A program made the translations under genes and the position numbers. Shown in pieces: positions 45,041 to 56,649 of a DNA stretch of 64,000 bases. A model generated the notes under the pieces. It was not told where the DNA came from. It did no database searches and worked only from the letters and a program-made list of their open reading frames with translations. Position 1 is the stretch's first letter. Every line of letters starts with the position of its first letter. Origin of the DNA: Dama dama (taxonomy: Eukaryota; Chordata; Mammalia; Artiodactyla; Cervidae); the NCBI RefSeq assembly GCF_033118175.1, contig NC_083693.1, positions 54,429,981 to 54,493,980 on the forward strand, written 5' to 3'.

Positions 45041-47485
45041 GGGTAGAATAAATTCCCCAAGGCCATCCTTAGAAGTGGCTGGCCTTCTTAGTTTTCTTTG
45101 GCTTGGAGATGACCAAGGGTTGACACCCCATGTCCCCTACCCTGAGATCAGAATGGGTTGGACATGACTTCAGGCTTCTCGGCATTCAGATCCATGTCCC
45201 TGGTGACCAGGGCAACCTGAACAACCCCTTCTACCTTTCGCTCTTGTGTTGATTTCAGGTTACTTAGAGGCTTTAACCTTACCCTTGCCTTACAGGCCAC
45301 CTATGCCCTGGTCGACTGTCTTGCCCTTAACACAGGCTATGTGGTTTCTACCCTAGCCATTCACACAGTTGACTCTGGACCCTTCTTTTTCCTCCTTCTT
45401 GGGAGCAGGATAAATGGCAGCTCTTATAGCAGTTTATATCATGTGATGCTCATAGCAGATGGGATTTCACCCGGATAGTATTTTAAGTCTGATTTTAGAA
45501 TCTTAAAGTGACTAAAAACAATGGGAGTAATGTGAAGCTAACTTTCAGGTTTGCCAATTCTAAGAGCTGTAGACAACCTCTAGTGGATTCAGTGAGTCCC
45601 AAGTTATTCCAGAGTGGGATCACACAGAGACTGGCAGTGGATATCTGGGCCCTTTCATTCCAGGAACCTAAATCTGAGATAATTATTATAATATCTGATA
45701 AGCAGTCTGACTTTTTGTTTTTCTTTTAAGAAAGACTTTAAATATTAAAAAAAAAAAAAAAAAAACACTTCTAAATCTACCTTGGGTTGCAGGCAGGTAG
45801 TTTATCTGGAGAATGCTATCAGTAACAAAACCTGTAAGGGAGTGAGGGAGGCAGAACAGGGCAAAAGGAGAGGCTGAACTTAATTCAGTCACAACAGACT
45901 TCAGCTGACTTCACCTGGGGAGCTTTGAAAAACCTGGGGTGGTTTTTCAGAGCTTTCTGGAACTGAGATAAGAGGGTCTTCTATCTCTGCATAGACCAGG
46001 CACTGGATACAGGCTACTGTGAGCTGCTGAGGTAGCTCCCTTAGGCTGCAGGCAACTCCTGAGGCAGGATTCATCTGCAGGTAGTCAGCAAGCACAGTCC
46101 TAGCAGCTGAGAGAATAACTACCTCAGACCTCCCAGGGGACCTGGGTGGTGCGAAGTAGCATCTACTACATAATCAAACACCAAAATGAATACCAAAAAA
46201 TGCATCACAGCTCTGAAAGTAGCATGCAGTTAGTCCCAGGGAATAAGGTAGTATGAAATTTGATGGAGCCGTGTCCTGACTGAATATGTTAGGAAAGTTC
46301 TTGAAGCCATAATCGTCTGTGTATGATTACCTTCTGACTCTGAAATTGCCAGTTCAGTAAGCAAAAGGAGGCTGATTAAAAGTCATATATATTCTAAAGC
46401 CCTTGGAGGCAGGGCCTCTTGGGGCCAATTCAGGGAATTCTTACTACAAATTCTTCGGTATTTTTTCCATTTCTGTGCATTCCCTGAGCAGGTGGCCACT
46501 ACCTGCAGCTGATAATTACAGGCTTTATGCATGCTGCACTGTGAAAGGAACTTGTCTGTGGTGCCAGGGCTGATGGGGAAGTACACAGCATATGTTTGAC
46601 CCTGTGAAAAGGGGAAAATATCCTATTGTTATGGGCTATAGGGTTTTCAAGGCTGCTATCTATGGCAAATGTTCACCATGCTTAAAGGCTAAGGGCCCAG
46701 CATACAACCTTTTAAGAGCCTGTCAGCAGAAAGTCCATTCATTGAAAGCCTTGGCTGTCCCACGCGATCGGCGGGTAATCAAAGCCACATTGTATTCTCC
46801 CTTTGTAAAAAGGTAAAAGTTCTATGGCTTCCACCACTGAAAATATTTAATATTGGACCTTTATTTTCCAATGATAATAGTAATAGTAATAATAATAGAG
46901 AAAATGTTGCCATGGACTTTGTAGATAAAAATGGATATTTGGATCTTTGGTAAAACATTTTCTCTTCTGCGATGGAGCAAGGCAGCCATTTTGGCAATAG
47001 CTAGGAAAACGACCCAGCAGTTCTGGGCAGGAATATTGCAAAAGTTCGACTGAAATTACAAGAGGAGTTGAAACAAGGGATTGGCCCCAAGCTGGGTAAT
47101 TATGCCCCTTCCCTTTTATTTCACTTACAATTCACATTCACTGACAGCTGGCAAACAGATGTTTGCTTGATGATCATGAGGCTTGAATCATATCACAGCA
47201 TTATATTACTATCACTAGAATTTTATTCAATATTATTGGTCACTTAGATCATTTATAACAAGATGCTCATAATCTAAAAATTGGGTCACAAAGTGATAGT
47301 AGGAGACAGCAGAGTGACTGTTTTCCATTATGACAGCAATAGTTTTGGTCCTCCTGATTTCAAAAACAATTACTTGAGAATAAGCTAAAAAACTCACAAC
47401 TTATTTGTTCAATCATATGAATATTTTGGTATTAGAGACAAAACTGTAGAAATAGAGGTTACCTCTGAGGTTACTGATTACAAGT
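45041..47485. other. Mostly unassigned stretch
   Basis: A poly(A) tract of about 22 lies near 45748. The region 45060-45420 read on the minus strand looks faintly like an old Lys-rich pseudogene but is not identified. Frames at 46383-46586 (minus) and 46592-46816 (plus, KRGKYPIVMGYRVFKAAIYG) have no domain I recognise. An (AAT/AGT)n tract is at about 46872-46895. Confidence 0.4.
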
Positions 47486-47489
47486 TCAA

Positions 47490-47600
47490 CTTTTACAAAT
47501 GAGTAAGAGGCCAAGAGAGACAGAATTTAGCAGGGTCTTACCTTCAGAACAAAGAGCCAAGCCTCCTGAACCCCTTCAGTCTTCTTTCCACTAGAAGAAA
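47490..47600 (+). mobile_element. MIR fragment
   Basis: acttttacaaatgagtaaga and ggccaagagagacagaattt match the MIR core and its 3' side. Confidence 0.45.
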
Positions 47601-48735
47601 CACATGCTCTGGTTACTATTGCATGTCTATGTTAGTGGCAATTTTTTATTGACTAAAAGAAAAGGAAGGCTTAGATGCCTTTTGACTAGGGCAAGTTCAG
47701 GATTGTTTCCTACATCCCAGAGAAAACTGGATTTGAGACTGTGAAACCCAGCTTGACTTGAGCTGATTATATAGTAGCTTACGAAGCTTGTCAGCATATA
47801 ACCAGCCAGGCTGGGAGCTCCAGCATTCTGGGTTTTAATATCACTGTGTCCAGAACCCTTGCAGACCTTAGAGGGTAGCATGACAGCAATACCCAGTGAG
47901 ATCTCTAAAACCCCCAATAGATACGGATACACTTGAGGATTCCAGGGCCCCATTTGTTCAGCTTCCCACATAATGGCACACATTCACAAACCGATGACTT
48001 GGAGACATTCTCCTACAAAGAAGAGTGGAATCATTGTGTTCTGCTAAAGCTAAGCCAACAGATCTGGCCCTACACACTCCAAGGTCCTAGAAGAGTGGAA
48101 AAAGCCACTAGAGAAGTCAGAAGGCAAGTCACTTGTGTGAAAAAGCTCCAATTTTATAAATGTAGCCTTGCAAGTGGTATAGAGCTCTTCAAAAATAAAG
48201 CACCAACTCTTCTTACTTTTATTTCATAGGGCTTTTCCATGACTGTTGATTGCTGGGGATGGAAATCTATATTTCCCAATTCTTTATATGTCTTGAAAGT
48301 TTCAGTGTGGGCGTGGAGGTGTGAATGAAGATCAGAGATCTCCTTTAGAACGACTTGCAGCTCATCCTAACCAGTCCAATGCAGGATATCAATATGTGTG
48401 GATTTGTAAGCAATGTGTTTATTTCTTAAAATGAGGGTGTTGCAGATCTGTGATGCCAGGACCTACCAGCTGATGGTTGGTATATTACCAGTTGAGTTCA
48501 TGTTAAGTCTGAAAATGCTGCCTTCATGTGCACCTCCTTTCTGAAAGGCTGTAGACCCTCACAAATATCCCTTCATTTCCCTTCCCTTCTTGCTTAGAGA
48601 TCTTCACCAAGGTGGGTCTCCATATAGAAAAAAAGGGGTCCCTGAGAGTTTCATGACTTGTAAGCATGAACCACAGCCCCAGACCTTTCGGCTGTACCTG
48701 AGTTGGGGATGGAGTTGGGATCTTGGCATTAGGTT
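47601..48735. other. Unassigned stretch
   Basis: A 118-codon minus-strand frame at 47627-47983 and a 98-codon plus frame at 47933-48229 overlap at their ends. Neither shows a known domain, signal peptide or splice context. No repeat recognised. Confidence 0.4.
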
Positions 48736-48737
48736 TT

Positions 48738-49424
48738 GTATTAGTTATCTAAGCCCACTGTAACAAATTACCACATTCTAGGTGGCTTAAACAACAGAAG
48801 TTTATTGTCTTACAGTTCTGGGGTTAGAAATCTAATATTAAGAAGCAGGATTGACTTCTTCTGAGGATTGTGAGGAAGAAATGGTTGCACAGGTTCTCTC
48901 CCAGCTTCTGCTGGGTTACTGATCATCTTTGACTTTCCTTGGTTTGTAGGAATAATCACCCCAGTCTCTGCTTTCATCTTCATGTAGAGTTTTCTTTGTG
49001 TGTGTGTCTGTCTCTGGGTCTAAACTTCCCCTTTTTCAAAGCACAAAGTCATTTTGGATTGGGGCCTACTCTAATAACCTCAGGGGCTTCCCAGGTGGTT
49101 CAGTGATAAAGAACCTGCCTGCCAATGCAGGAGACGCAGGAGATGCTGGTTCGATCCCTGGGTTTGAAAGATCCCCTGGAGGAGGAAATGGCAACCCACT
49201 CCAGTATTCTTGCCTGGAAAACTTCACATGGACAGCAGATCCTGGCAGGCTACAGTCCATGGGGTCGCAAAGAGTCAGACACAACTGAGCGCACAGAGGA
49301 CTGTGACCCAATAACCTCACTCTAGCTTGATCATATGCAAAGATCTTATTTTTCAAACAAGGTCACACAGGTACTGGGGCCTGGAACTTTAACATCTTTG
49401 GGGAGGGACCTAATTCAGCTCACA
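48738..49424 (-). mobile_element. MLT1-like MaLR LTR, split by a SINE
   Basis: Read forward, the complement of an MLT1-type LTR: tgtattagttatctaagccc, aggtggcttaaacaacagaa, agttctggggttagaaatct, gtgtgtctgtctctgggtct, ggattggggcctactctaat, then, after a Bov-tA, caaacaaggtcacacaggta and a caattgg-type end. The reverse gives the LTR start. No internal MaLR sequence is adjacent. Confidence 0.78.
49083..49309 (+). mobile_element. Bov-tA SINE
   Basis: Forward copy from ggggcttcccaggtggttca, with an extra cgcaggaga duplication in the tRNA-like part, to gacacaactgagcgcac. Perfect 10-bp duplication aataacctca at 49073-49082 and 49310-49319. Splits the MLT1-like LTR. Confidence 0.95.
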
Positions 49425-49463
49425 ATTGGGCTTCTAATGTAGATCCAAGCATTGGATTGGGCA

Positions 49464-49737
49464 TGCTGCTGCTGCTAAGTCACTTCAGTTGTGTCTGACT
49501 CTGTGTGACCCCACAGACAGCAGCTCACCAGGCTCCCCCGTCCCTGGGATTCTCCGGGCAAGAACACTGGAGTGGGTTGCCATTTCCTTCTCCAATGCAT
49601 GAAAGTGAAAAATGAAATTGAAGTCACCCAGTCGTGTCTGACTCTTAGCGACCCCATGGACTGCAGCCTACCAGGCTCCTCCGTCCAAGGGATTTTCCAG
49701 GCAAGAGTACTGGAGTGGGTTGCCATTGCCTTCTCTG
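49464..49737 (-). mobile_element. Dimeric Bov-A2 SINE
   Basis: Same structure as 44757-45028, with the linker aatgcatgaaagtgaaaaat. Flanks tggattgggca (49453-49463) and tggattgcgca (49738-49748) are a 10/11 duplication. Confidence 0.95.
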
Positions 49738-49748
49738 TGGATTGCGCA

Positions 49749-50060
49749 TATATAGTGCTAATCTCTCCCTCTTTATGCTATCTCACTGGGAGCTTCTTCA
49801 TTCTCCAGCCCTATCTAACTGTCCCCTGGATGGGCTTTCTTTTGGAAAGCTTAGCCCTATTGGCCTAGGCTGGAGTGGAGCTTCCTTCTGTCTACTGAGC
49901 TCTTGGGCCTGCTGCTCAGAGTGGAGGCCTGGATTTCAATGGTTCTGATACCCAGCATCTGCTTGGGCTTCTGATCCCAAATTTAGACAAACTGCCTGTG
50001 CTCCTGGTCCTTTTCATCTAAATGTGTAGATAAGGCAATGTTATGTAAGGGTTAACTACA
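49749..50060. other. Unassigned stretch
   Basis: No recognised gene or repeat. Confidence 0.45.
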
Positions 50061-50069
50061 TAGGCTCTG

Positions 50070-50377
50070 GGACTTCCCTGGTGGCACAGTGGGTAAGAAT
50101 CCTCCTGCCAGGGCAGGGGACAAGGGTTCCATCTCTGGTCCAGGAAGATTCCATATGCCGTGGAACAACTAAGCCCACGAGTCAAACTACTAAGCCTGAC
50201 CTCTAAGGCCCACAAGCCACAACTACTGAAGCCCATGTGCCCTAGAGCCCGTGCTCTGACGCCAGAGGAGCCACCACAATGAGAAGCCACAAAAAAGAGC
50301 AACCCCCACTCACTGCAATGAGAGAAAACCTTCACAAAGCCCCAAAGGCCCAGCACAGCCAAGAAAAACAGAGAATC
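50070..50377 (+). mobile_element. Long tRNA-Glu-type SINE (about 308 bp)
   Basis: From gacttccctggtggcacagt to ccagcacagccaagaaaaac. The 9-bp duplication taggctctg is at 50061-50069 and 50378-50386. Confidence 0.92.
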
Positions 50378-50394
50378 TAGGCTCTGAAGTGAGA

Positions 50395-50590
50395 CTCTCA
50401 GCTCGGAAGCTTAGATGTGTCTCCTGGACAAGCTGCTTAAACTGTCTGTGCCTGTTTCCTCATCTCTAAACCCATCACTCAAAGGGATGTGAAGATGATA
50501 ACATGAAATAATTCATGTAAAGCACTTAGAACAGTGCCTGGCACCTGGTAAATGCTCACAGTAGAGAGCTGCCATTATTATTAGCATACC
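50395..50590 (-). mobile_element. MIR SINE
   Basis: Reverse MIR with ctggacaagctgcttaaact, gcctgtttcctcatctctaa, agcacttagaacagtgcctg and a ttattatta end. Confidence 0.8.
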
Positions 50591-51515
50591 CCTGGCGCAA
50601 TAAGCTAGTCTTGATTCTTGGAGAGGAAGGGAGGGCAAGGGTGATGGGTCAAGTGGCAAATTGGGAACTGGGCTCCAAGGACAAGCAATGGAGGAATCAA
50701 GCCCTTGAAGGGCAAACATCTACAGTGGAGATGGGAGGAAGCCAGAACTCATCAATAAAGGGGTAGGTGAGGGGGCACCAAGGGATATGGAATTATCTGG
50801 GCAGCAGACTCTGAGAGGCCATCAGGCAAAGAATCTGGAGAAATAGGTCAGGGTCTCTTGTTTGTATCCTCCACTGGAAGCAGAATGATCTCAGAGTGTG
50901 GGCTGGCTTAAGCCTCAGCAGGCACAGCACCCACAGGGAGGTAGACCAGTAGTACAGGATGGGTGGGAGGATGTGGTGTGACGGGGGTGGAGGGGGTGAT
51001 GTGGGAGGGGCGTATAGGGTGTGTGTGTGTGTGTGTGTGTGTTTACAAGTCACCAAGAAGTTCCTCGTCCTCTCCCTTCAAGCCTCCCCTCTGGTTTTTC
51101 AGCATCAAGTCCATGCCGTTCATCCAAAGCAGCTGCCGCCACCAGTAGAGGCACTCTGCTTGCAAAATTCTCTGTTTCATTGTCACTGTTTGGCTATTAC
51201 CCCACTGCAAAGGAACAACTCAACAAATGAGTTTAAACTATTCGCTTTTCAAATATTAGGTTAAGGCTATCTGAAGTTTGATCAAGATATGGTGGATAAG
51301 AAATTACTGCCCCTCCTAAAAATTTAGGTTATGATTCAAGTGCTCTTTCAAGAAGTGTTTCAGAATGTTGACTGTATGCATTATCCCAGTGCCCAGCAAC
51401 CGCAGCATAACTGCACTTCATCAGTCTTTAGTGATGAAAGATGTGTATGGGTGAAGCATTTGGTCATTCAAAAAAGCACCAACCTTCTCCTGACCCTGCT
51501 ATTCCCTTAAGGTAC
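50591..51515. other. Unassigned stretch with G-rich tract
   Basis: Apart from the G-rich and (GT)n tract at 50983-51044, nothing recognised. Several overlapping frames on both strands in 50793-51264 arise from the repeats. Confidence 0.5.
50983..51044 (+). repeat. G-quadruplex motif followed by (GT)n
   Basis: Four G runs (50983-50987, 50992-50996, 51003-51005, 51007-51010) with loops of 4, 6 and 1 fit the usual quadruplex pattern. A (GT)13 tract follows at about 51019-51044. Structure in the cell is not implied. Confidence 0.7.
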
Positions 51516-51519
51516 CACC

Positions 51520-51900
51520 CTACCTCTCGCTTTCCTTCTACTCCCAAACTGTTAAGAAGCTAGCCCATACTTGTTTCCACTGCCTCGCCACCCGAATCAC
51601 ATTGGACTGTTTAATCCTTAGCTCTTTGCATCCTCACCACTCAGCTAAAATTGCTCATTGCAGGCTGTCATTACCAGTCACATCACCAAATCCAATGGCT
51701 GCGTAACAAACTTTCACCTTCCTGAATTCTCTGTAGCATTGGGTATATTTAAGAACTTTCTCCTCCAAGGCTTCCATGACCCTGAGCTGCTCTGGGCTTC
51801 CTGTCTCTGTGACGGCTATTCCTCTGGATCCCTCTTTAACTAATTTTCCTGTCTTCTTGTCCTTCTCCTCCCTCTTGCACTCTCTCTTTGGCTGTGTCTA
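51520..51900 (+). pseudogene. L2/CR1-type reverse transcriptase remnant
   Basis: A decayed piece of LINE ORF2. The open frame at 51658-51843 reads ITSHITKSNGCVTNFHLPEF and then FKNFLLQGFHDPELLWASCL. These match in order the L2/CR1-group RT region around the LDLSAAFDTVDH palm box and the following LGFHD-type segment. The palm Asp itself is mutated away (FHLPEFSVALGI stands in its place). About 60 of the domain's roughly 250 residues are readable. Much older than BovB. Confidence 0.55.
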
Positions 51901-51904
51901 GTTA

Positions 51905-52320
51905 ATTGGACACTGAAGGGCCTCCAGACAGTGGGTTGTTGGAAACAGAATATCCAAGGCTAAATATGTTTAGCCGTGGGATTTTGCAGAATCTTCTAGC
52001 AGGAAATGACAGCAGGCATTAGCCCAAGCACCAAAGCAGGAGGAACCAGCATAGCAATGAAGTGATGGGTTGCCACACCTAGATGCAAGGTAGAACAGGG
52101 GGTGGGCACCAGGGTGTTTGACCACAGGACAAAGGAAGGGTTCAAAGCAGTTTTAAGCTAGCATGATTGAAGAAGCTTATTTCTGATGGTTGTATGCAGT
52201 AGCTTTAATGGTGTTTCTGATCTCTCCATAGGGGTTAGATATCCCTCTTATACACTTCCCATCAAGATCATATCCCATTGGATATGGTGTATTGTATATT
52301 TAGTAGTCTATATCCTCCTG
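51905..52320. other. Unassigned stretch
   Basis: Nothing recognised. Confidence 0.45.
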
Positions 52321-52321
52321 T

Positions 52322-52533
52322 GGGCTTCCTGGGTGCTCAGGAGTAAAGTATCAACCTTCAGTGCAGGAGACACAGGAGACAGGGGTTCTATCCTTGGGTC
52401 AAGAAGATCCCCTGGGATAGGAAATGGCAACCCACTCCAGTATTCTTGCCTGAGAAATGCCATGGACAGAGGAGCCTGGTGAACTACAGTTCATGGGGTC
52501 TCAAAGAGTTGGACATGACTGGGCACAGCACAC
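52322..52533 (+). mobile_element. Bov-tA SINE
   Basis: Forward copy from gggcttcctgggtgctcagg to gacatgactgggcacagcac, with an inserted cacaggaga like the copy at 49083. Confidence 0.92.
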
Positions 52534-52599
52534 ACATATACACACATCACCCCCAGGAGATGGCAAGATCTGAAGAGAAATGACCATAGATATCATTTT

Positions 52600-52685
52600 T
52601 GCCATTGTATTTCTAACACCCAGACCAGTGTTTGTCCCATAGAAAGGGCCAAGTAAATATTTGTTGAAAGAGAGAATGAACTGAA
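52600..52685 (+). mobile_element. L2 3' end
   Basis: ttctaacacccagaccagtg, tcccatagaaagggccaagt and aaatatttgttgaaagagag. Confidence 0.65.
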
Positions 52686-52689
52686 TTTT

Positions 52690-53479
52690 TAAACTTGGAA
52701 ATAAGCAGAAATTATGGGAAAGAAATCATATGTAAACCAAGAAAAATCTGTACAAAGTACATACCATATTGTCACACAGCATCATTAGCGGTGGGCTGCA
52801 AATTCCATTCTGAACTACCTATCAGTCAAAGCAAAGCAAAAAAAAAACTTGTTAAAAATTTGATTTAACAAGTACCTACAGGATTTAAAAAGAAAAGTTG
52901 CTCAGATGAAGCGTAACCATCCCTGTGTTAGCTTAAAAGAAATGTCCCCATGAAGTCTCCCCAAAGGGTTGCTGGCTGGGCTACAGTGTGTTCCAGGATA
53001 TACCTGTATTAGATACAACAGTAAATTCTTTAGGTCTATTTTTATAATGTCCTTCAATATAGACTTATTAAAGTAATTCTATGACAGAGAGACTAGAATA
53101 ATGTAGCCAAGTACCCGGAACACCGATGAACTGACTTGATCCAAGGATAAAATTTAGAATATCTAGAATAAGGTATGTTGTGAGGAACATGAGTAGTCCT
53201 TGTAATATGATTAAAACAAAGATCTCTGTGGTCAAGTATATTTGGGTAATGTTGCATATTCTTATTAGACCTACCCTTTTAGATATTTATATAAACATAT
53301 GCTAAATGCTCTAAGAAGCCCTTCAGTAAAGAAACTTTAATCCAGAGTTTTACCAAAATAATAATTCGGTCCTTTCATCATGTAATAGCTGTTTACATTT
53401 AAGGGAAATTTAAAGATGACACTTTGGGAAACAATTATATAGGGAAATTATAGACTACATGTTTTCAGGCAACTCTCTG
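52690..53479. other. Unique AT-rich stretch
   Basis: No gene or repeat recognised. Confidence 0.5.
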
Positions 53480-53495
53480 TGAATATTGTTTTTCA

Positions 53496-54460
53496 TTTCT
53501 TAAAAAAATTCCATTTTATCGAAGTATAGTTGATTTACAATGTTGTATTAATTTCTGCTGTTACAGCAGTGACTCAGTTATACATATATAATTCTTCATC
53601 TTCTTTTCCATTATGGTTTATCACAGGCTATTGAATATAGTTCCCTGTGCTATACAGTAGGACCTTGCTGTTTATCCATCCTATATGTAACAGTTTGCAT
53701 ATGTTAACCTCTAACTCCGTCTCCCCCTCTGCCTCCTCCCCACTTGGCAACCACAAGCCTGTTCTCTATGCTTATGAGTGTTTCTGTTTTGTGGATAAGT
53801 TCATTGATGTCATATTTTAGATTCCACATGTGTTATCACATGGTATTTGCCATTCTCTTTTTGACTTAGTTCATTTTATGATAATTTCTAGATCTACCCA
53901 TGTTGCTGCAAATGGCATTATTTCATTATTTTTTTATGGCTGAGTAGTACTCCACTGTCTATATGCACCACATTTTCTTTTTCCACTAATCTGTCAGTAG
54001 ACATTGAGGTTGCTTTTATGTCTTGGTTACTGTGAACACTGCTGTTATGAACACCAAGGTACATGTATCTTTTCAAATTATAATTTTTTTCTGGATATAT
54101 GCCCAGGAATGTGATTGCTGGATCATATTATAATTCTATTTTAAGTTTTTTTTTTTTTAAGTTTTTTAAGGAATTTCTATACTGTTCTCCATAGTGGCTG
54201 CACCAATTTACATTCCCATCAACAGAGTAGGAGGGTTCCCTTTTCACCACACCCTCTCTAACATTTGTTATTTGTGGACTTTTTAATGATGGCCATTCTG
54301 ATCAGCGAAGTGGTACCTCATTGTAGCTTTGATTTGCATTTTTCTAATAGTTTGTGATGTCAAGCATCTTTCATGTGCCTGTTGGCCCCCTGTATGTCTT
54401 CTCTGGAGAAATGCCTATTTAGCTCTTCTGCCCATTTTCTGATTGCATTGTTTTTTGTTA
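53496..54460 (-). mobile_element. 5'-truncated L1, antisense
   Basis: The complement of the last kilobase of L1: 3' UTR (gaagtatagttgatttacaa, aatatagttccctgtgctat) through the ORF2 C-terminus (tcatgtgcctgttggccccc, ttagctcttctgcccatttt). A perfect 16-bp target-site duplication, tgaatattgtttttca, lies at 53480-53495 and 54461-54476. The 3' end is at the left. Frames are broken. Confidence 0.96.
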
Positions 54461-54479
54461 TGAATATTGTTTTTCAGCA

Positions 54480-55635
54480 CTAAATTCTTAAATAAGAATC
54501 TGAGTGTTCTAAGTTATTTCACCTGGCAAGAACATGGGAGTACAGATATTTTGTACTGTCAGATACAAATGGACATTTTGCTTTGACAGTCATCTAAATG
54601 ACAGGTCATCTCAGGAAAGTAAAGGCTCCTAGTCAATCTCTGTGCCCACACCCTCCCCAGGTAGGGCCCAAAGGCAGGATAAATATTGTCTTCAGAAACA
54701 GTCATGACTCCCATCTATTTTAAAAACCAGCAACATAACCTAAATTATCTTAGTGGCAAGGAATCTGAAAATCAAAGTTAGTGTGAACTGCAGTAATGGG
54801 ATTCTAGAAGTAGTGAGGAACACACTGCTATTGCTACTAAAAATAACTTCCAAAGATTTCTTTCCAGTGACTCCACTTTTCATAGGTTAATGGGCCAATA
54901 ATTCCAGCTGCTTGACTTTCTCCACTGAAACTAAGATTTAAATCACTAGATCATAGAAAAATTATACATTAAATACATTAAATGTATTTTTAAAATATAT
55001 TGTGGGCTGGCATACTTCAGACTAACAATAGTGGCTAAGTGTAATTTCTGCGGCAAGAGGGAGCGGAAATGAATTTTGTGTCCTGGTATATTCCTTCTAG
55101 GCACATGCAGTTAATCAGAAAAAACTTTAACTGAATGAAGGGAACAGAGACTTTCAGAGTCCAAATCACCCAGCCTAATTGGGAGAGAGTCCTAAGAAGG
55201 AAGAGGAAGAGTACCTTTGTGTCTTTTTCTGTTACCAATCTCCTTAAAATGTCTAAAATATTTCCCACCCTAACTTACCAGGTTTTGTAAAGCATCTTAT
55301 AAACATATCAGAAAAGTGAGCTAATATCAGTTTCACATTTCATTCTGGATTTCATTATATTTTTGGCAGCAAGTTTATCTCCCTAATTATATTTTGCTTA
55401 GATTGAAATTAATTTTAATTGGTGTTTCCTGTGAACACACTGAATAGGAAGCAGGAAAATTTCCTGAGATTAAAAGTTGACCTTGAAGATTCACATTCAC
55501 CAGGGATGACCTATTCATGCCTATGACTTGACCTGACTGATGTTTTGAGGGCTCCCCAGTCATCATTTCTCCTCCAACCTCTCTCTTGAGCTAAGCAGTG
55601 CCTCCCACAGATGCCTCCTCCATCCATCTGTGACA
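54480..55635. other. Unique stretch
   Basis: No gene or repeat recognised. Confidence 0.5.
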
Positions 55636-55845
55636 TGTGCAAGGAGAGTTCATCTTTCCTACCATCTATCACCTCTGCTCCCTCCCCATAATCCCAGCCT
55701 CAGCGATTCAAGCTACCTCCCAACCACCTGTCCAACCAAAATCTAGAGACCATTCCAGACTCCTTATTCTCACCACCATCTTTCTCAAGACAAAAATCCA
55801 AATTCCCTGGCAAGATTGTGAAAGGCCTTCATGGTCCAGCCTAGT

Positions 55846-56225
55846 GTTTCTCCATGAAGGCCCTATTGGCTTTGCTGTTGTTTAGTCTCTAAGTCACATT
55901 CAAGTCTTTTGCAACCTCATGGACTATAGTTTACCAAGTTCCTTCTTCCATGGAATTTCCCAGGCAAGAATACTGGAGAGGGTTGCCACTTCCTTCTCCA
56001 GGGGATCGAACCTGTGTCCCCTGTGTTAGCAGGCAAACTCTTTACCACTGAGTCACCGGGAAGCCCCCTATTGGCTTTGGGACACAGCAATTTTCCTCTT
56101 TGTGCACACTGTCTTTCTCATTCCTAGGTCCACCTATGAAATGCCAGTAACAATCCCTAATCACCATGACAACCAAGAAAAAAAAAAGATCTCCACAGTT
56201 CCTAACGTTCCTTGTTGGGGTCACA
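55846..56225 (-). mobile_element. MER5A-like MITE, itself split by Bov-tA
   Basis: Left part gtgtttctccatgaaggccc. Right part gggacacagcaattttcctc, tgaaatgccagtaacaatcc and ctaatcaccatgacaaccaa. Reverse-oriented MER5A pieces, with a Bov-tA between them. Confidence 0.65.
55875..56065 (-). mobile_element. Bov-tA SINE
   Basis: Complete reverse copy. Perfect 14-bp duplication ccctattggctttg at 55861-55874 and 56066-56079. Confidence 0.96.
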
Positions 56226-56564
56226 AGTCTAGCCCTCTCTAGCTCTCCAGCCTCATCTCTTGCATGCTCCTCCACAGACTTGCATTTCAGCTCCACAGAC
56301 TTGGCATTTCAGCCACACAGGATGATTGGCTCTTCCTGAACGTTGTGTGCTATCTCAAAACAAGCCTCTGGGCCTTTGTATGTGCGTTTCCTCTGTCTAT
56401 AACGCCCCCTTTCAGGGCCTCTCCTTCCTAGACGGGTCAAAAGTCTATACCTCAAGATCCAATCCAAACCCATTTGTCCCTGTGAAGTCTCCCAGCCCCA
56501 CCTCAACCACAATGACCCATCATCTCTGCAAACTTAGGTGGGAATTACTCTACGTTTCTCTCCT

Positions 56565-56645
56565 TGAGACATGAATCATTTTTCTGTACACCAGAAACTA
56601 ACATAACTTTGTAAATTAACTCTACTTCAATAATAATAAAAAGAT
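56565..56645 (+). mobile_element. L1 3' terminus
   Basis: Only the last 80 bases: ctgtacaccagaaactaaca, aactttgtaaattaactcta and cttcaataataataaaaaga. Confidence 0.8.
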
Positions 56646-56649
56646 GAAC

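Larger units (their letters stand above)
55640..56560 (+). mobile_element. L2 LINE split by MER5A-like element
   Basis: Left part to about 55845 ends aaaatccaaattccctggca and tgtgaaaggccttcatggtc. After the insertion, the right part from about 56226 reads tctagctctccagcctcatc, tgcatgctcc, tgggcctttgtatgtgcgtt and tgaagtctcccagccccacc. The two parts are consecutive in L2. Confidence 0.7.

Noticed and set aside
45060..45420. Possible processed pseudogene on the minus strand (Lys-rich, ending PKKTKKASHF)
   Set aside because: Several stops, no poly(A) tail or duplication that I can pair, and I could not match it to a known protein.
46592..46816. 74-codon frame with basic, protein-like composition
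   Set aside because: No recognised domain, no splice sites I can defend and no neighbouring exon.
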